Positions 1-9,298 are shown, counted from the stretch's first letter. The stretch: DNA of 64,000 nt from Oscillibacter sp. PC13 (GCF_900115635.1 NZ_FOXE01000013.1:1-64000), one strand, 5' to 3'. The notes: a model not told the origin generated them from the letters alone. Numbers and translations are program-made.

Positions 1-50
1 GGTGTCCCAATTCCAGATTTCGTCAGACCGATGCCTCCATCTTAAAGGAA

Positions 51-79
51 ACGAGTAAGGCCGGATAGACCTTACTCGT
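51..79. terminator. 10-bp perfect hairpin behind the GNAT remnant
   Basis: Arms 51-60 and 70-79 are exact reverse complements (ACGAGTAAGG), separated by a 9-base loop. It lies just downstream of the minus-strand GNAT fragment, so it could end that transcript, but the following tail has only a short mixed T run (TTCCTTT), so termination strength is uncertain. Confidence 0.4.
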
Positions 80-82
80 ACA

Positions 83-166
83 TTATGAATTCCAGCTTTG
101 TTTGTATATTCTGCTGACTGCGTATAAATCATCGTTCTCATTCAGCAGCCGTATCTTCATATCCAT
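83..166 (-). pseudogene. N-terminal remnant of a GNAT-family acetyltransferase
   Basis: A 27-codon minus-strand reading frame preceded by a GGGGGAG Shine-Dalgarno. It reads MDMKIRLLNENDDLYAVSRI and then YKQSWNS before a TAA stop. This resembles the first strand and helix of GNAT acetyltransferases (pattern IRLLNENDD...SRIYxQSW), whose domain normally runs about 150 residues. Nothing recognisable as the rest of the domain follows within the 82 bases left in the window, and a hairpin comes immediately after the stop. I infer a truncated gene remnant. A tiny intact leader-like peptide is the alternative. Confidence 0.5.
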
Positions 167-288
167 TGCTCCCCCGCAAGTTTCCATTTAGCCGTCCGCA
201 TTAAGACCGCTTATTGCAGCTCTTTAAAAGGGTATTTTTTGCAGTCACCGCAAGAGGAGGCCATGCGTCCAGGGGGAACACGCTCTCT

Positions 289-3200
289 TCAAATCTCTGC
301 CGCCTGCCCGGGTGTCAGAAAATACAGGACCCGCCGGACGACTCGCTTTTCCAATACCTGCTCCAGTGCCCGGCTATATGCCTCCAATTGGGAGCGGTAA
401 TGCTCTGCCCGCCGGGCGGTCTCTGCCGCTGTCCGCACATAGTCGGTTTTAAAGTCCACCACAGTGATTCCGGCCTCTGTTTCAAAGCAGCAATCCACCA
501 CACCCTGCAGCAGGATACTGTCGCCTCCTGTAGCGGCAGGGTCATACTCCCTGGCATCCATCAGCAGCGTAAAACGGTATTCCCGCAGGACATTCTTTCC
601 GTTTCGGATGTCCTCCGCCAGAGGTGATGTTAGAAAGTGCTCCAGCGCCCGGCAATCTACAGCTGCCGCCTGTTCCTCTGTCAGCAGCTGGCGCAGCCGC
701 AGCCGATCCACCTGATCCGCTACATCAAAATCCCTAAAGTCCAGATACTGCAGAACCAGATGCGTGGCGGTCCCGCGCTCCGCTGCGGTCAGACCCTGGC
801 GTTCCTGGAAAAACTTCGGGCGGGTCAGCGGCCGGATGTAGGGCGTGTGAGCCGCTCGTTCCGCAATTTCCTCATCCAGATTCCTTCCCTTCAGCTGAGT
901 GGCCGTCACCTTTGCCGGCAGATAGGTTTCCCGTTCGTAGGGATACTTGAATTCCAGGAGACTTGCATCAAATGCCGCCGTGTCTCCCGCCTTTTCCGCC
1001 TCTGGCAGAAACCGTCGGACAGGGCGCTCCCGGAAAGTATCGCCGTCATGGCAGACTATCTTCCAGGGCATGGTGTCTCCGGTATAAAGGGCATCCACTG
1101 TCAATCCTGCCAATGCCCGCAGGGGAGCTGCCTCCGGGCGGCACAGCAGTGGAAGCAGAATCCAATCTCCCAAGCTCTTCCCAGCCGCTACGGTCTCCGG
1201 CCGCACCGGGCAGGATGCCTCGGATGCCAGCTTTTGCAAATGCCCCGGGGCATGGTACAGGGCGTCTACCAGAATCAGCTTTTCCTTGGGCCGGGTCACC
1301 GCCACATAAAGAATTCTCTGTTCTTCAGAAAGGTTCTCCCGCCGGAGCTTCTCCTCCAGTGCCAGCCGGGCCAGTGTGGGATACTTGATTTTCCTGTTCA
1401 AATCCACACGCTTTGGCCCAAGCCCCATCGATGGATGCACCAGGACGGGTGTATCAAAGTCCTGCCGGGAAAAGGCATGATCCAGATCCGCCAGAATTAC
1501 AATGGGGAATTCCAACCCCTTGGATTTGTGAATGCTCATAAGACGCACACCTGCCGCGGCTGCTGCGCCGCGGGTGGCCGGTGCCTGATCCTGTTCCAAC
1601 AGCCGCCGCAGCTGGGTCACAAAGGCGAACAGCCCCTTGTAGCCGTTGGCTTCAAATTTCTCTGCATGCTGGCTCAGGGCAATCAGGTTCTCTCTCCGCT
1701 CGGCGCCATTGTCCATGGCGCCGAATACCCCCAGCACATTCAGCCGGTTGTAGAGATGCCAAATCAGCCGATAAACGCTCATGTTCCGTGCGGAAGCCCG
1801 CAGACCTTCCAGCATCTCCAAAAACGCCGTACACTCCGCTCCTTCATCGGCAGCCACCGCATCGTAAAAATCTCCATCCGGCTCTTTTCCACGAATCAAT
1901 GCCAGGCGATCTGGCGTAAAGCCAAAGAGGGGTGAGCTCAAAACAGCAATCAGCGGCACATCCTGCCGTGGATTGTCAAGAATCTCCAGCAGCGAGAGCA
2001 TTACAGAGATCTCCATGGTGTGGAAAAAATCTCCGCTCTCCTGGAAGGAACAGGGGATCTCCTGTTCGGCCAGAGCCTCCGCAAAGGCCGCCGTCCGGTT
2101 GCCCGGGGAGCGCAGCAAAATCACGATGTCCTCCGGGCGGCAGGGACGCAGGATGCCATCCTCCCCTGTGACGGGATACGGCTCATCCAAAAGCTGCCGG
2201 ATACGGGCTGCCACAAACCGGGCCTCTGCTGTGAGCTTCTTCACCGGGCGGTCATTTTCCGCCGACTTCTGCCAGACGGAAATCAGGTGGAACTCCGTGT
2301 CGCAGTCCTGGCGCTCCGGGTAGTAGGCGGCGCCGAAATGCAGCGCCTCATCCTCGCCATAGGTCATCTCGCCCATATCTTCAGAGAGAATATTCTCAAA
2401 AATAAAGTTGGCGCTATCCAGAATCTCCCGCCTGGATCGGAAGTTCTGGGACAGGAGAATCTTCCGCGGCTCTCCCTCCTCTGCCTCCGTATAGAACCGG
2501 TACCGGTTGTACTTTCCAAGGAAAATGGTCGGATCTGCCAATCGGAAACGATAGATGCTCTGCTTCACATCGCCCACAGTGAACAGATTCTGGCCTCTCT
2601 TGGAGACCGCCTGAAAAATGGCATTCTGCACCTCGTTGGTGTCCTGGTACTCATCTACCAGAATTTCCCGGTACCTGGCCGCCACCTGTTCTCCCAGACT
2701 GGTCTGTCTGCCGTCCCCGTCCACCAGCAGCCGCAGGGCCAAATGCTCCTGATCGGAAAAGTCCAGGCTGTTCAGCCTCAGCTTCTCCCTCTGATAGTCC
2801 TCGGAGAATCGCTCCGTCAGTGCCAGCAGCGCCGTCATGGCGGGTGCCACCGCCCGGAGATCCTCCATTGCCTCATCCCCACTGACGTTCAAAAGGCCAT
2901 CCAGCTTTTTTGCCGCCTCCTTGCAGTTTTCCCAGACCTGTTTGAGCGTGGCTACATCCGGGTCATCCTTTCGTCCCTTTGGGGTGGCAAGGCGCGGAAA
3001 CACCACTTCTTCCGCGGCATGCCGCGCGGCTTCCCAATCATTCGCCAAAGCCAGCGCGTCAAAGGAAGCAGCCGCACTCAAAAATTTCTCCCCATAGCCC
3101 CGGGAGAGGGCCTCGTCCCCCTCTGTCCGCTGGGCAGCGGATCGCAGCAGATCTGCACAGTGCCCCGTCTTCCGCCGAATCACCGCCAAAAGCTCTCTGG

Positions 3201-3852
3201 TATAGGGCGTATCATCAAAGGCACCGTCCAACTCCGTCCATGCTATCCGGTTTTCCGCCAGCCATCCGGCAGGATCCGCGTGGCTCTGGAGCTTTTCATA
3301 CAGCTCCAGGACCAGATCTGCCAAGGCTCTGTCATCCCGTCCCGCGCCAAGCGTATCCGCCAGCTGGGCTCTGCCGTCATCTAGTGTCTCGTAGAATTCA
3401 TTCAGCACCCGATTCAGAACCCGCTGCCGCAGCAGCTGCGCCTCGTTGCCGTCCAGCACTCGGAAATCCGGTGTCAGGGCATGACGCTCCCCCTCCATGG
3501 CCAGCAGATGGGTGTTCTCACGCAAAAGGCCGGTACAGAAGGCGTCCACCGTCTTGATATCCGCCTGATATACCCGCAGCAGCTGCCGTTTGAGCAGCAG
3601 ATCCCCTGGATTCTCTGCCAAACGCTTACTCAGTTCCGCAGCGATCTTGCTCCGCAGCTCTGCCGCGGCCGCTTTGGTATAGGTGATGATTAGGAAGTCG
3701 TCGATGTTGCAGCGCTCCTCTGTCACATACCGGAAAAGGCGCTCCACCAACACTTTTGTCTTACCGGATCCTGCGGCGGCAGAAACCAGCAGCGCTCCGC
3801 CCCGATTCTCCACCGCCGCCTGCTGGGCGGCTGTCAAAACAAGCTTTGCCAT
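289..3852 (-). CDS. addA: ATP-dependent helicase/nuclease subunit A (AddA)
   Basis: 1187-residue UvrD-like helicase fused to a RecB-type nuclease. With AddB it resects double-strand breaks in a Chi-regulated way, the Gram-positive counterpart of RecBCD. Visible motifs: Walker A AAAGSGKT near residue 27, Walker B VDEYQDTN, the helicase motif SQNFRSR, a late motif SIHKSKGLEFP, and the nuclease signature VVDFKTD at about 1131-1137 with the expected Asp and Lys. Length is normal for AddA. The start lies one base beyond the addB stop, so the two are translated as a coupled pair. No clear terminator follows in the 120 bases downstream. Confidence 0.97.
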   Translation of the reverse strand: MAKLVLTAAQQAAVENRGGALLVSAAAGSGKTKVLVERLFRYVTEERCNIDDFLIITYTKAAAAELRSKIAAELSKRLAENPGDLLLKRQLLRVYQADIKTVDAFCTGLLRENTHLLAMEGERHALTPDFRVLDGNEAQLLRQRVLNRVLNEFYETLDDGRAQLADTLGAGRDDRALADLVLELYEKLQSHADPAGWLAENRIAWTELDGAFDDTPYTRELLAVIRRKTGHCADLLRSAAQRTEGDEALSRGYGEKFLSAAASFDALALANDWEAARHAAEEVVFPRLATPKGRKDDPDVATLKQVWENCKEAAKKLDGLLNVSGDEAMEDLRAVAPAMTALLALTERFSEDYQREKLRLNSLDFSDQEHLALRLLVDGDGRQTSLGEQVAARYREILVDEYQDTNEVQNAIFQAVSKRGQNLFTVGDVKQSIYRFRLADPTIFLGKYNRYRFYTEAEEGEPRKILLSQNFRSRREILDSANFIFENILSEDMGEMTYGEDEALHFGAAYYPERQDCDTEFHLISVWQKSAENDRPVKKLTAEARFVAARIRQLLDEPYPVTGEDGILRPCRPEDIVILLRSPGNRTAAFAEALAEQEIPCSFQESGDFFHTMEISVMLSLLEILDNPRQDVPLIAVLSSPLFGFTPDRLALIRGKEPDGDFYDAVAADEGAECTAFLEMLEGLRASARNMSVYRLIWHLYNRLNVLGVFGAMDNGAERRENLIALSQHAEKFEANGYKGLFAFVTQLRRLLEQDQAPATRGAAAAAGVRLMSIHKSKGLEFPIVILADLDHAFSRQDFDTPVLVHPSMGLGPKRVDLNRKIKYPTLARLALEEKLRRENLSEEQRILYVAVTRPKEKLILVDALYHAPGHLQKLASEASCPVRPETVAAGKSLGDWILLPLLCRPEAAPLRALAGLTVDALYTGDTMPWKIVCHDGDTFRERPVRRFLPEAEKAGDTAAFDASLLEFKYPYERETYLPAKVTATQLKGRNLDEEIAERAAHTPYIRPLTRPKFFQERQGLTAAERGTATHLVLQYLDFRDFDVADQVDRLRLRQLLTEEQAAAVDCRALEHFLTSPLAEDIRNGKNVLREYRFTLLMDAREYDPAATGGDSILLQGVVDCCFETEAGITVVDFKTDYVRTAAETARRAEHYRSQLEAYSRALEQVLEKRVVRRVLYFLTPGQAAEI

Positions 3853-3853
3853 G

Positions 3854-6800
3854 TCAGGTTTTCCCTCCCTTCTCCTCTTCCTCCAGCATCTGCCAAAAGA
3901 CCTCCGCCTTCACCGGCAGGATGTAGTTGAGATGGTCTCTGTCCCGGCCGTCCTGGAAATGGCAGGCACCAGACCAGTCGCAGAATTTGCAGAAGCTGTC
4001 ATCCTCGCTGTGGCAGCAGGGATCTGCGTCGATGTTTCCATCCCGCACCTCGCGGGTAATCTGGTGCAGCAGCTTTTCCACATACTGCCCCAGCCTGCCC
4101 AGCTGGGCAGCTGAAGCCAGACTCCCCGCCACATTGCCGTCCCGGCTCACCCGCAGCGGCAGAAAGCGCGGGGTCTCCAGGGCTTCATGCTCCATGGCCT
4201 GCAAAACCTCCGGTTCGGACAGCAGCAGCCCCGTGCGGCGCAGCTCTTTTTCCCGCTGAATCTGCAGCCTTTCCGGCGAAATGTTTCGCTCTGCCGCCAA
4301 AATCTCATCCCGGGCCGGCAGATACAGGACACCCGCCGGTTCAATTTCCATGCCAAACCGCTGCTTTCCTTCCTTCTGCAGTGCAAACAGGTACAGAAGC
4401 ATCTGGATGTCCAGGCCCATCCGCACCGCGGCCAAGTCAAAGGCCTTCCGGCCGGATTTGTAGTCCACAACCCGGAGGTACAGCTTGTTGTCTTTTACCC
4501 AGCCATCCACCCGGTCGACCTTGCCGCCTACCCGCATCTCACCGTCTGGCTCTGCAATCACTACTGCCGGTAACTGGCCGTTGTCACCAAAGCTCAGCTC
4601 AAACTCCAGCGGAATGAAATCCGAATGGCGCATCTCCTGTGCAATCTGATCCACCACTGCATAGGCAGTGTTCCGCAGCCGGGCAAAGAGATAGCGGAAC
4701 CGGGCATTCCGGTTCTGAAAGTTGTGAAGTTCCTGCTCCACATACTGGTCAATATAGCGCCGCACCAAGGCGTGGAGTTCTTCCACTTCCACTTGGGCAA
4801 AGCCACCCCTGCCCAGCACCTCCTTTGTCACATGTTCCAGCAAAAAGTGGAGGAAGGTACCAATCTGCGGCGCATCAAAGGCGGCGGCCTCCCGGGGCCG
4901 CGCCTTCAGTCCGTATTCCATAAAGTAGGCAAAGTGGCAGGATCGCAGCCGCTCCAGCCGGGAGGCGGTCATCCGGATGTGACTTCCGTACAGGGCCTGT
5001 ACCGCCGCCGGGGACAGCGCCCCCCGCTTCAGCCCAGCGGCCCGTTCCATGGCCGTAAGCCGTTCCCGGAAGCAGTCTCTCTCCTTAAAATACCGCCAGA
5101 GGCTTCCATCCGGTGCTTCACCAGCCGTCTCCAGAGCGGGTACAACTGCTGATAGGCGATACTCCTTTTCAGATGTATCTCTTTCAAGCCGAAGCGAAGG
5201 AAACAGGGCCTGCATCCGGCCGATCACAAAGGCAGGACGCAGTTCTGTGCCGGAGACATCTGCCGTCGGATAGCTGACAGTTAAACCGGCCGTGGGTTGT
5301 GCCAGGGCCGCATAGAGATTCTGCAGCTCAATCCCCATTTGTTCCATACCGGTGGGTGCCAGAGTGATTCCCCGCTGTGCCAGTTCGTCCCGGTCTTCCT
5401 CGTTCAAAATGCCGCCTCTCTGTCCGGCATTTGGCAGCACATGGTCATTGGTGCCCAGCAAAAACAGATAGCTTGTGGTGTGGCGGTCATTCCGGGTAAT
5501 TTCCGAAACGCTGACCTGATCCAATGACACTGGGATTGTTCCCACGCTGTATTGGGCCGCCACCTGCTGCAGCAGTCTGAAAAATTCATCCAGTTCTATC
5601 GGTTCATCGCCCAGAATCTCTGCAAACTGGTCTAGTATGCCGCAGAGAATTTCCCACAGCTGCGCCGTCTCCTCCGCCTCCTGAAGCTGCCCGTTCTCCG
5701 CCTGGGCCTGCATCTGCTGTTCAAGTGTTGCCTGTAGCTTCAGATCTTCCATAAAGCTGTAAAGTACATGCACTTTATCAAGCGCTGTCTTTCCATCCTT
5801 CAGGCCACGAAACAGCTGCAGAAGCGGTTTTTGCACCCGGCGGCGCAACAGGTTGATTTCCTCCAGCCGTGCCTGCTGCCGATCGTTCCAACGTGCACCG
5901 TATCCCTCGGGGTGATCCGTCCAATCCGTCTCCCTCAGCCACATCTGACCATGAATTTCCCATTTCAGAACATAGTTCTCCAGCACATCGCACTCTTCTG
6001 GACGCAAGCCCGCCAAACCTGTTTTCAGCCAGCGGAACATATCCTCGTATTCAAATCCGTTCTCAATTGATGACAGCACGCCTATCAGCAGACTCCACAC
6101 CGGCTTTTCCAGCATGTCGCTGCGGCGGCTTAAATAAACCGGGATGCCATACCGCTCGAAAATCACTTCAATCAGACTTTCATAGTCTCCCATGCGGCAG
6201 GTTCCCACCGTAATGTCCCGATAGCGGCATTTTCCCGCAGCCACCAGGCGGCGGATATCTGCCGCAGTCTGTTCCACCTCGGAAAAGGCGGTATCCGTCT
6301 CCCGGATATGGATGGGCGCGGCATCTCCCTCATAGGAAAGATTCTCCCCAAAAAAGTACTGCTCCAAATGGCCAAGGGCGCTGCGCTCCTGCACTGTCAA
6401 ATAGACGCACTCACAGCTGCAGCCAGCCTGCTGTGCCAGACGCACCAGCTGATCCCTTGTTTTCAGAGAAGCTTCAAACATCTCCTCGTGACTGTCTTTC
6501 TCTCCCAGAAGTGTCACTGTGACGGACGCCGCCTGCCGCAGTATAATTTCCAGCGCCCGCCGCTCTTGGGCATTGAAATAGGTGAAACCATCAATAAAGA
6601 AATCCTTTCCGACAGCGTAACCGGACTCCTCCAGATAATCGCACAGCTTGCTCATCCGGTCCCGCCGGTCAAAGCCTGGCCGGCAGAGCCGGGCCTCATA
6701 GGCACCGTACAGCAAGCTCAGATCCAGCAGCTTCTCCCGGGTGGCCCCCTGGATTTCCTCGGCCTGGGTATAGAGCTTCTCCGGCGTTACCTCATAGCTG

Positions 6801-7177
6801 CGCAGTTCGTCAAACAGATCCAGCATCTGCTGCAGAAAGGCCGCCTTTTGAGAGGGCCTGCGGTAAACCCGCAGCTTCGGCGCCACCTCCATCAACGCTT
6901 TCTGCAGCGTCAGCAGCTTTCCTCCGGCATCCAGCGTTACCTGAGAAATCCCGCCGGTAATCGACAGCACCCGGTCACTGAGACGCCGGAAGCTCAGCAC
7001 CTCCGCATGACGGCTGGCCGTGGGGCCGCAGACGCGGCAGAGATCGACCTCTGCCTGGTGGGAAGCGTGCTCCGGCACCAACAGAATCTGCCTGCCTGTG
7101 TCCCCCAGATCTGCAATCCGGCGGAGTACGTAATCCGATTTTCCAGTCTTGGCCCGGCCGATTAAAATGGTCAGCAT
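3854..7177 (-). CDS. addB: ATP-dependent helicase/nuclease subunit B (AddB)
   Basis: 1107-residue partner of AddA. It begins MLTILIGRAKTGKSDYVL, giving a Walker A motif at the very N terminus. The RecB nuclease motif VVDYKSG is centred at about D905/K907. Cysteine C747 (RSCHFAYF) and a C-terminal CHSEDDSFCKFC...C cluster match the 4Fe-4S cluster that staples the AddB nuclease domain. I chose the ATG at 7177, not an upstream in-frame ATG, because AAGGAGGT sits five bases before it and the P-loop starts directly after. It is the first gene of the addBA pair. Confidence 0.96.
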   Translation of the reverse strand: MLTILIGRAKTGKSDYVLRRIADLGDTGRQILLVPEHASHQAEVDLCRVCGPTASRHAEVLSFRRLSDRVLSITGGISQVTLDAGGKLLTLQKALMEVAPKLRVYRRPSQKAAFLQQMLDLFDELRSYEVTPEKLYTQAEEIQGATREKLLDLSLLYGAYEARLCRPGFDRRDRMSKLCDYLEESGYAVGKDFFIDGFTYFNAQERRALEIILRQAASVTVTLLGEKDSHEEMFEASLKTRDQLVRLAQQAGCSCECVYLTVQERSALGHLEQYFFGENLSYEGDAAPIHIRETDTAFSEVEQTAADIRRLVAAGKCRYRDITVGTCRMGDYESLIEVIFERYGIPVYLSRRSDMLEKPVWSLLIGVLSSIENGFEYEDMFRWLKTGLAGLRPEECDVLENYVLKWEIHGQMWLRETDWTDHPEGYGARWNDRQQARLEEINLLRRRVQKPLLQLFRGLKDGKTALDKVHVLYSFMEDLKLQATLEQQMQAQAENGQLQEAEETAQLWEILCGILDQFAEILGDEPIELDEFFRLLQQVAAQYSVGTIPVSLDQVSVSEITRNDRHTTSYLFLLGTNDHVLPNAGQRGGILNEEDRDELAQRGITLAPTGMEQMGIELQNLYAALAQPTAGLTVSYPTADVSGTELRPAFVIGRMQALFPSLRLERDTSEKEYRLSAVVPALETAGEAPDGSLWRYFKERDCFRERLTAMERAAGLKRGALSPAAVQALYGSHIRMTASRLERLRSCHFAYFMEYGLKARPREAAAFDAPQIGTFLHFLLEHVTKEVLGRGGFAQVEVEELHALVRRYIDQYVEQELHNFQNRNARFRYLFARLRNTAYAVVDQIAQEMRHSDFIPLEFELSFGDNGQLPAVVIAEPDGEMRVGGKVDRVDGWVKDNKLYLRVVDYKSGRKAFDLAAVRMGLDIQMLLYLFALQKEGKQRFGMEIEPAGVLYLPARDEILAAERNISPERLQIQREKELRRTGLLLSEPEVLQAMEHEALETPRFLPLRVSRDGNVAGSLASAAQLGRLGQYVEKLLHQITREVRDGNIDADPCCHSEDDSFCKFCDWSGACHFQDGRDRDHLNYILPVKAEVFWQMLEEEEKGGKT

Positions 7178-7241
7178 GGCGGACCTCCTTGCACCGTTTT
7201 TTTGATATGATACCACAATTTTCGCCTTGTTCATAGCCCCG

Positions 7242-7270
7242 TTGTCTTTTTCCGCCCGGTGTGTTATTCT
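7242..7270 (+). promoter_or_regulatory. Candidate promoter for the DUF1643 gene
   Basis: TTGTCT (7242-7247), 17-base spacer, TATTCT (7265-7270), located 31 bases upstream of the chosen ATG. It lies in the divergent region between addB and the DUF1643 gene. Confidence 0.45.
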
Positions 7271-7301
7271 GAGAAAAATGTCAAAACAGGAGGCTCCCGC
7301 C

Positions 7302-7913
7302 ATGCATATCCCCCAGGGAACAACCGAAACCCTGCAGCTGGAATTGTTCCAACCCGCGCTGGAGGCTGCGCTGCAGCCCGCGCCCGACTATGACGTCAGC
7401 CGCTGGCTGTATGTCCCCAACCGTTATTCTGAGTACCGGTACATTCTGGGCACCAGAGGAGAGCGGCCTTTAATCTGTGTAGGTATCAATCCCTCCACCG
7501 CCGCACCGGATGACCTGGATCCCACCCTTCAATCCGTGGAGCGGATTGCGCGCTCCAATGGATATGACAGCTTTTTGATGTTTAATGTCTATGCGCAGCG
7601 GGCCACCCGGCCCGACGATATGGAGCCATCCTGCAATGCCGCCCTTCACGCTGAAAACCGGCAGGCCTTCCGTTATCTGCTGTCTCTTTCCAATTCTCCA
7701 TCTGTCTGGGCTGCCTGGGGCAACATTATTTTGAAGCGGGATTACCTGATGGACTGCATGCGGGACTTTGCCGCCGACGGTGCTGCGGCAGGGGCCCGGT
7801 GGTATACCGCCGGCCCCCTGCTGAAATCCGGCCAGCCCCACCATCCCCTCTATCTGAAGGGGGACACCAGGCTGCTGGACTTCGACATCGAGGCCTATCT
7901 GAAAAGGAGGTGA
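7302..7913 (+). CDS. DUF1643 domain-containing protein
   Basis: 203-residue cytosolic protein. The central part (YVPNRYSEYRYILG, then ICVGINPSTAAPDDLDPT, FNVYAQRATRPDDM, and AAWGN) matches the DUF1643 family, whose members are about 150-200 residues and have no established biochemical role. The start was set at the ATG at 7302 because AGGAGG lies seven bases before it; an earlier ATG at 7279 lacks one. The gene diverges from addB and is followed by four bases and then a tiny membrane-protein gene, so the two are probably co-transcribed. Function is unknown. Confidence 0.85.
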   Translation: MHIPQGTTETLQLELFQPALEAALQPAPDYDVSRWLYVPNRYSEYRYILGTRGERPLICVGINPSTAAPDDLDPTLQSVERIARSNGYDSFLMFNVYAQRATRPDDMEPSCNAALHAENRQAFRYLLSLSNSPSVWAAWGNIILKRDYLMDCMRDFAADGAAAGARWYTAGPLLKSGQPHHPLYLKGDTRLLDFDIEAYLKRR

Positions 7914-7917
7914 GAAC

Positions 7918-8061
7918 ATGAAGCAAGCTGTTTTGTCTGCTTTGATCGTTCTGCTCTGCGGCTTTCTCGGGTGCTTTCTCGACCTTGCAGGCTGCATTTT
8001 GTCCGCTGCGGCAGCCTCCACAGGCTGCATCGTTTACGCAATTGCCTCTAAAAATACCTAA
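7918..8061 (+). CDS. Small hydrophobic membrane peptide, 47 residues
   Basis: It starts MKQAVLSALIVLLCGFLGCF and continues with a second hydrophobic stretch (AGCILSAAAASTGCIVYAIA) and a short SKNT tail. The Shine-Dalgarno AAGGAGGTGA at six bases from the ATG is one of the strongest in the window, and a strong terminator begins eight bases after the stop. These make it a likely real gene despite its size. It probably spans the membrane once or twice. Three Cys lie within or near the hydrophobic segments. I do not recognise the family. It sits directly downstream of DUF1643. Confidence 0.65.
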   Translation: MKQAVLSALIVLLCGFLGCFLDLAGCILSAAAASTGCIVYAIASKNT

Positions 8062-8069
8062 ATGCAAAA

Positions 8070-8102
8070 AAGGTGCCGCCGGGCAATGCCCGGCGGCACC
8101 TT
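8070..8102. terminator. Bidirectional intrinsic terminator
   Basis: A 15-bp perfect G+C-rich stem (arms 8070-8084 and 8088-8102) with an AAT loop. T-rich tails lie on both sides, so it can serve the plus-strand DUF1643 unit and the minus-strand VOC gene that converge here. Confidence 0.85.
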
Positions 8103-8106
8103 GATT

Positions 8107-8574
8107 TTATTTCAGCCAGCGGCGTACCGACTCCAACGGCACCTCCATCCGCTTGGCAACGCCCTCTTCCGTAAGCCCTGCGTCACGGAAACGCTTTGCC
8201 ACCGCCGGGAGCGGCTCTCCTACCTCCACGATGTGTCGGTCCGGATCATATAACCGTACCACCTGCTGACCCCAACGGTGTTCCATCGGCGGCCGCACCA
8301 GCTCCACCTCGGGGTGGCTTTTCAAAATCTTCAAAAAGGCGTCAAAGTCCTCTGCCACAAAACAGAGCTCATCAGCATTCCCGTCAAATGCAATCTCCTC
8401 CGGCCGCTTTTCCAAGCATTCCGCCCAAGCCTCCAGCGTCTGAAGAGACAGTCCTCCGCTCAGCACTGCGCTGGCACCATAGACATTGATGGCCTCCAGA
8501 CCCAAAATGTTCCGGTAAAACTCCAGGGATCCCTGCAGATCACGCACGGCCAGAAGGGTGTTCTCCAATTTCAT
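8107..8574 (-). CDS. VOC (glyoxalase/bleomycin-resistance fold) family protein
   Basis: 155 residues beginning MKLENTLLAVRDLQGSLEFY, the typical first strand and helix of the vicinal-oxygen-chelate fold, with the second half ending LYDPDRHIVEVGEPL. VOC proteins are metal-dependent lyases, isomerases or dioxygenases, or drug-binding proteins, so the reaction cannot be assigned. After the VOC core comes a tail (FRDAGLTEEGVAKRMEVP then LESVRRWLK) that looks like a small helix-turn-helix. The ATG at 8574 is preferred; an in-frame TTG at 8601 overlapping the end of spoIIR is an alternative. It lies 19 bases downstream of spoIIR. Confidence 0.8.
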   Translation of the reverse strand: MKLENTLLAVRDLQGSLEFYRNILGLEAINVYGASAVLSGGLSLQTLEAWAECLEKRPEEIAFDGNADELCFVAEDFDAFLKILKSHPEVELVRPPMEHRWGQQVVRLYDPDRHIVEVGEPLPAVAKRFRDAGLTEEGVAKRMEVPLESVRRWLK

Positions 8575-8593
8575 GTTCGATGCCCCACCGCAA

Positions 8594-9232
8594 TCACTCA
8601 AACCTCTCCTTCAACTGGCCCCACAGCTCCATGGTTTTGAATTTCAGCACATAACCCTCGTTCTCCTCGGTGATAAGTCCCACCTCATTCTCTGAGAAGC
8701 CGGCGGCCAGGGCCGCTGTGGGCACGTCCTCCGCCGCCGCAGTGCACAGCGGCGGAAACACCACACACCACCAGTTCTGCCCTTCTCCCTTACCGATGAC
8801 AATCCGCAGTGCCAGATAGTCCCCTGCCGGCAGGGTAAAACCATCGTACTCCTTGGTTGGAAAGGCCGTGTCCGCTAACTGGGCAGTTACGGAGTAGTCA
8901 TATCCGGCAGCCGAAATCTCTTCCGCAGCAATACGCTCCAGCTCCAGCAGCTGCCCCCGCAGGCGTGCCTCTGCTTCCTTCCGGTCGGCAGACTGCTCTA
9001 AAATCTCGGTTGCTCTTGCCAATACCACATCCCGGACCTGCAGCTTCAGCGCCTGATCCTCCTCGGAATCCGAATTGGCCAGCACATGGAGCCGCACCAC
9101 CTTGTCCGCCAGCTCCGCCTGGCTCCGAAGCGACATGGTGCCGATCAGCAAAAATACCGCTGCTCCCGTCAGTAAAATGATTTCAATTGTTCTCCAAGCC
9201 TTGGATGGCCTTGCTGCAGTTTTCATCGTCAT
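8594..9232 (-). CDS. spoIIR: Stage II sporulation protein R
   Basis: 212-residue secreted signalling protein. In endospore formers the forespore makes SpoIIR, which crosses to the septum and triggers SpoIIGA to process pro-sigma-E in the mother cell. A single membrane anchor lies near residues 15-35. The family signatures VRLHVLANSDSEEDQALKLQ and NWWCVVFPPLC are clear. The ATG at 9232 follows an AAGGA at five bases. Length is normal for the family. Its presence argues that the organism descends from, or is, a sporulating Clostridia. Confidence 0.93.
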   Translation of the reverse strand: MTMKTAARPSKAWRTIEIILLTGAAVFLLIGTMSLRSQAELADKVVRLHVLANSDSEEDQALKLQVRDVVLARATEILEQSADRKEAEARLRGQLLELERIAAEEISAAGYDYSVTAQLADTAFPTKEYDGFTLPAGDYLALRIVIGKGEGQNWWCVVFPPLCTAAAEDVPTAALAAGFSENEVGLITEENEGYVLKFKTMELWGQLKERFE

Positions 9233-9298
9233 TTCCGTCCTTTTTCCTATGTAGGCCGCAAAGGCCTTTTCTGGAATCATGGACGGAAATTTTCATTT

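Noticed and set aside
637-3384. Long plus-strand open frames opposite addA (for example 637-1935 and 2020-3384)
   Set aside because: They lie wholly inside the well-supported addA gene on the other strand, have no recognisable motifs or Shine-Dalgarno, and are expected in G+C-rich DNA.
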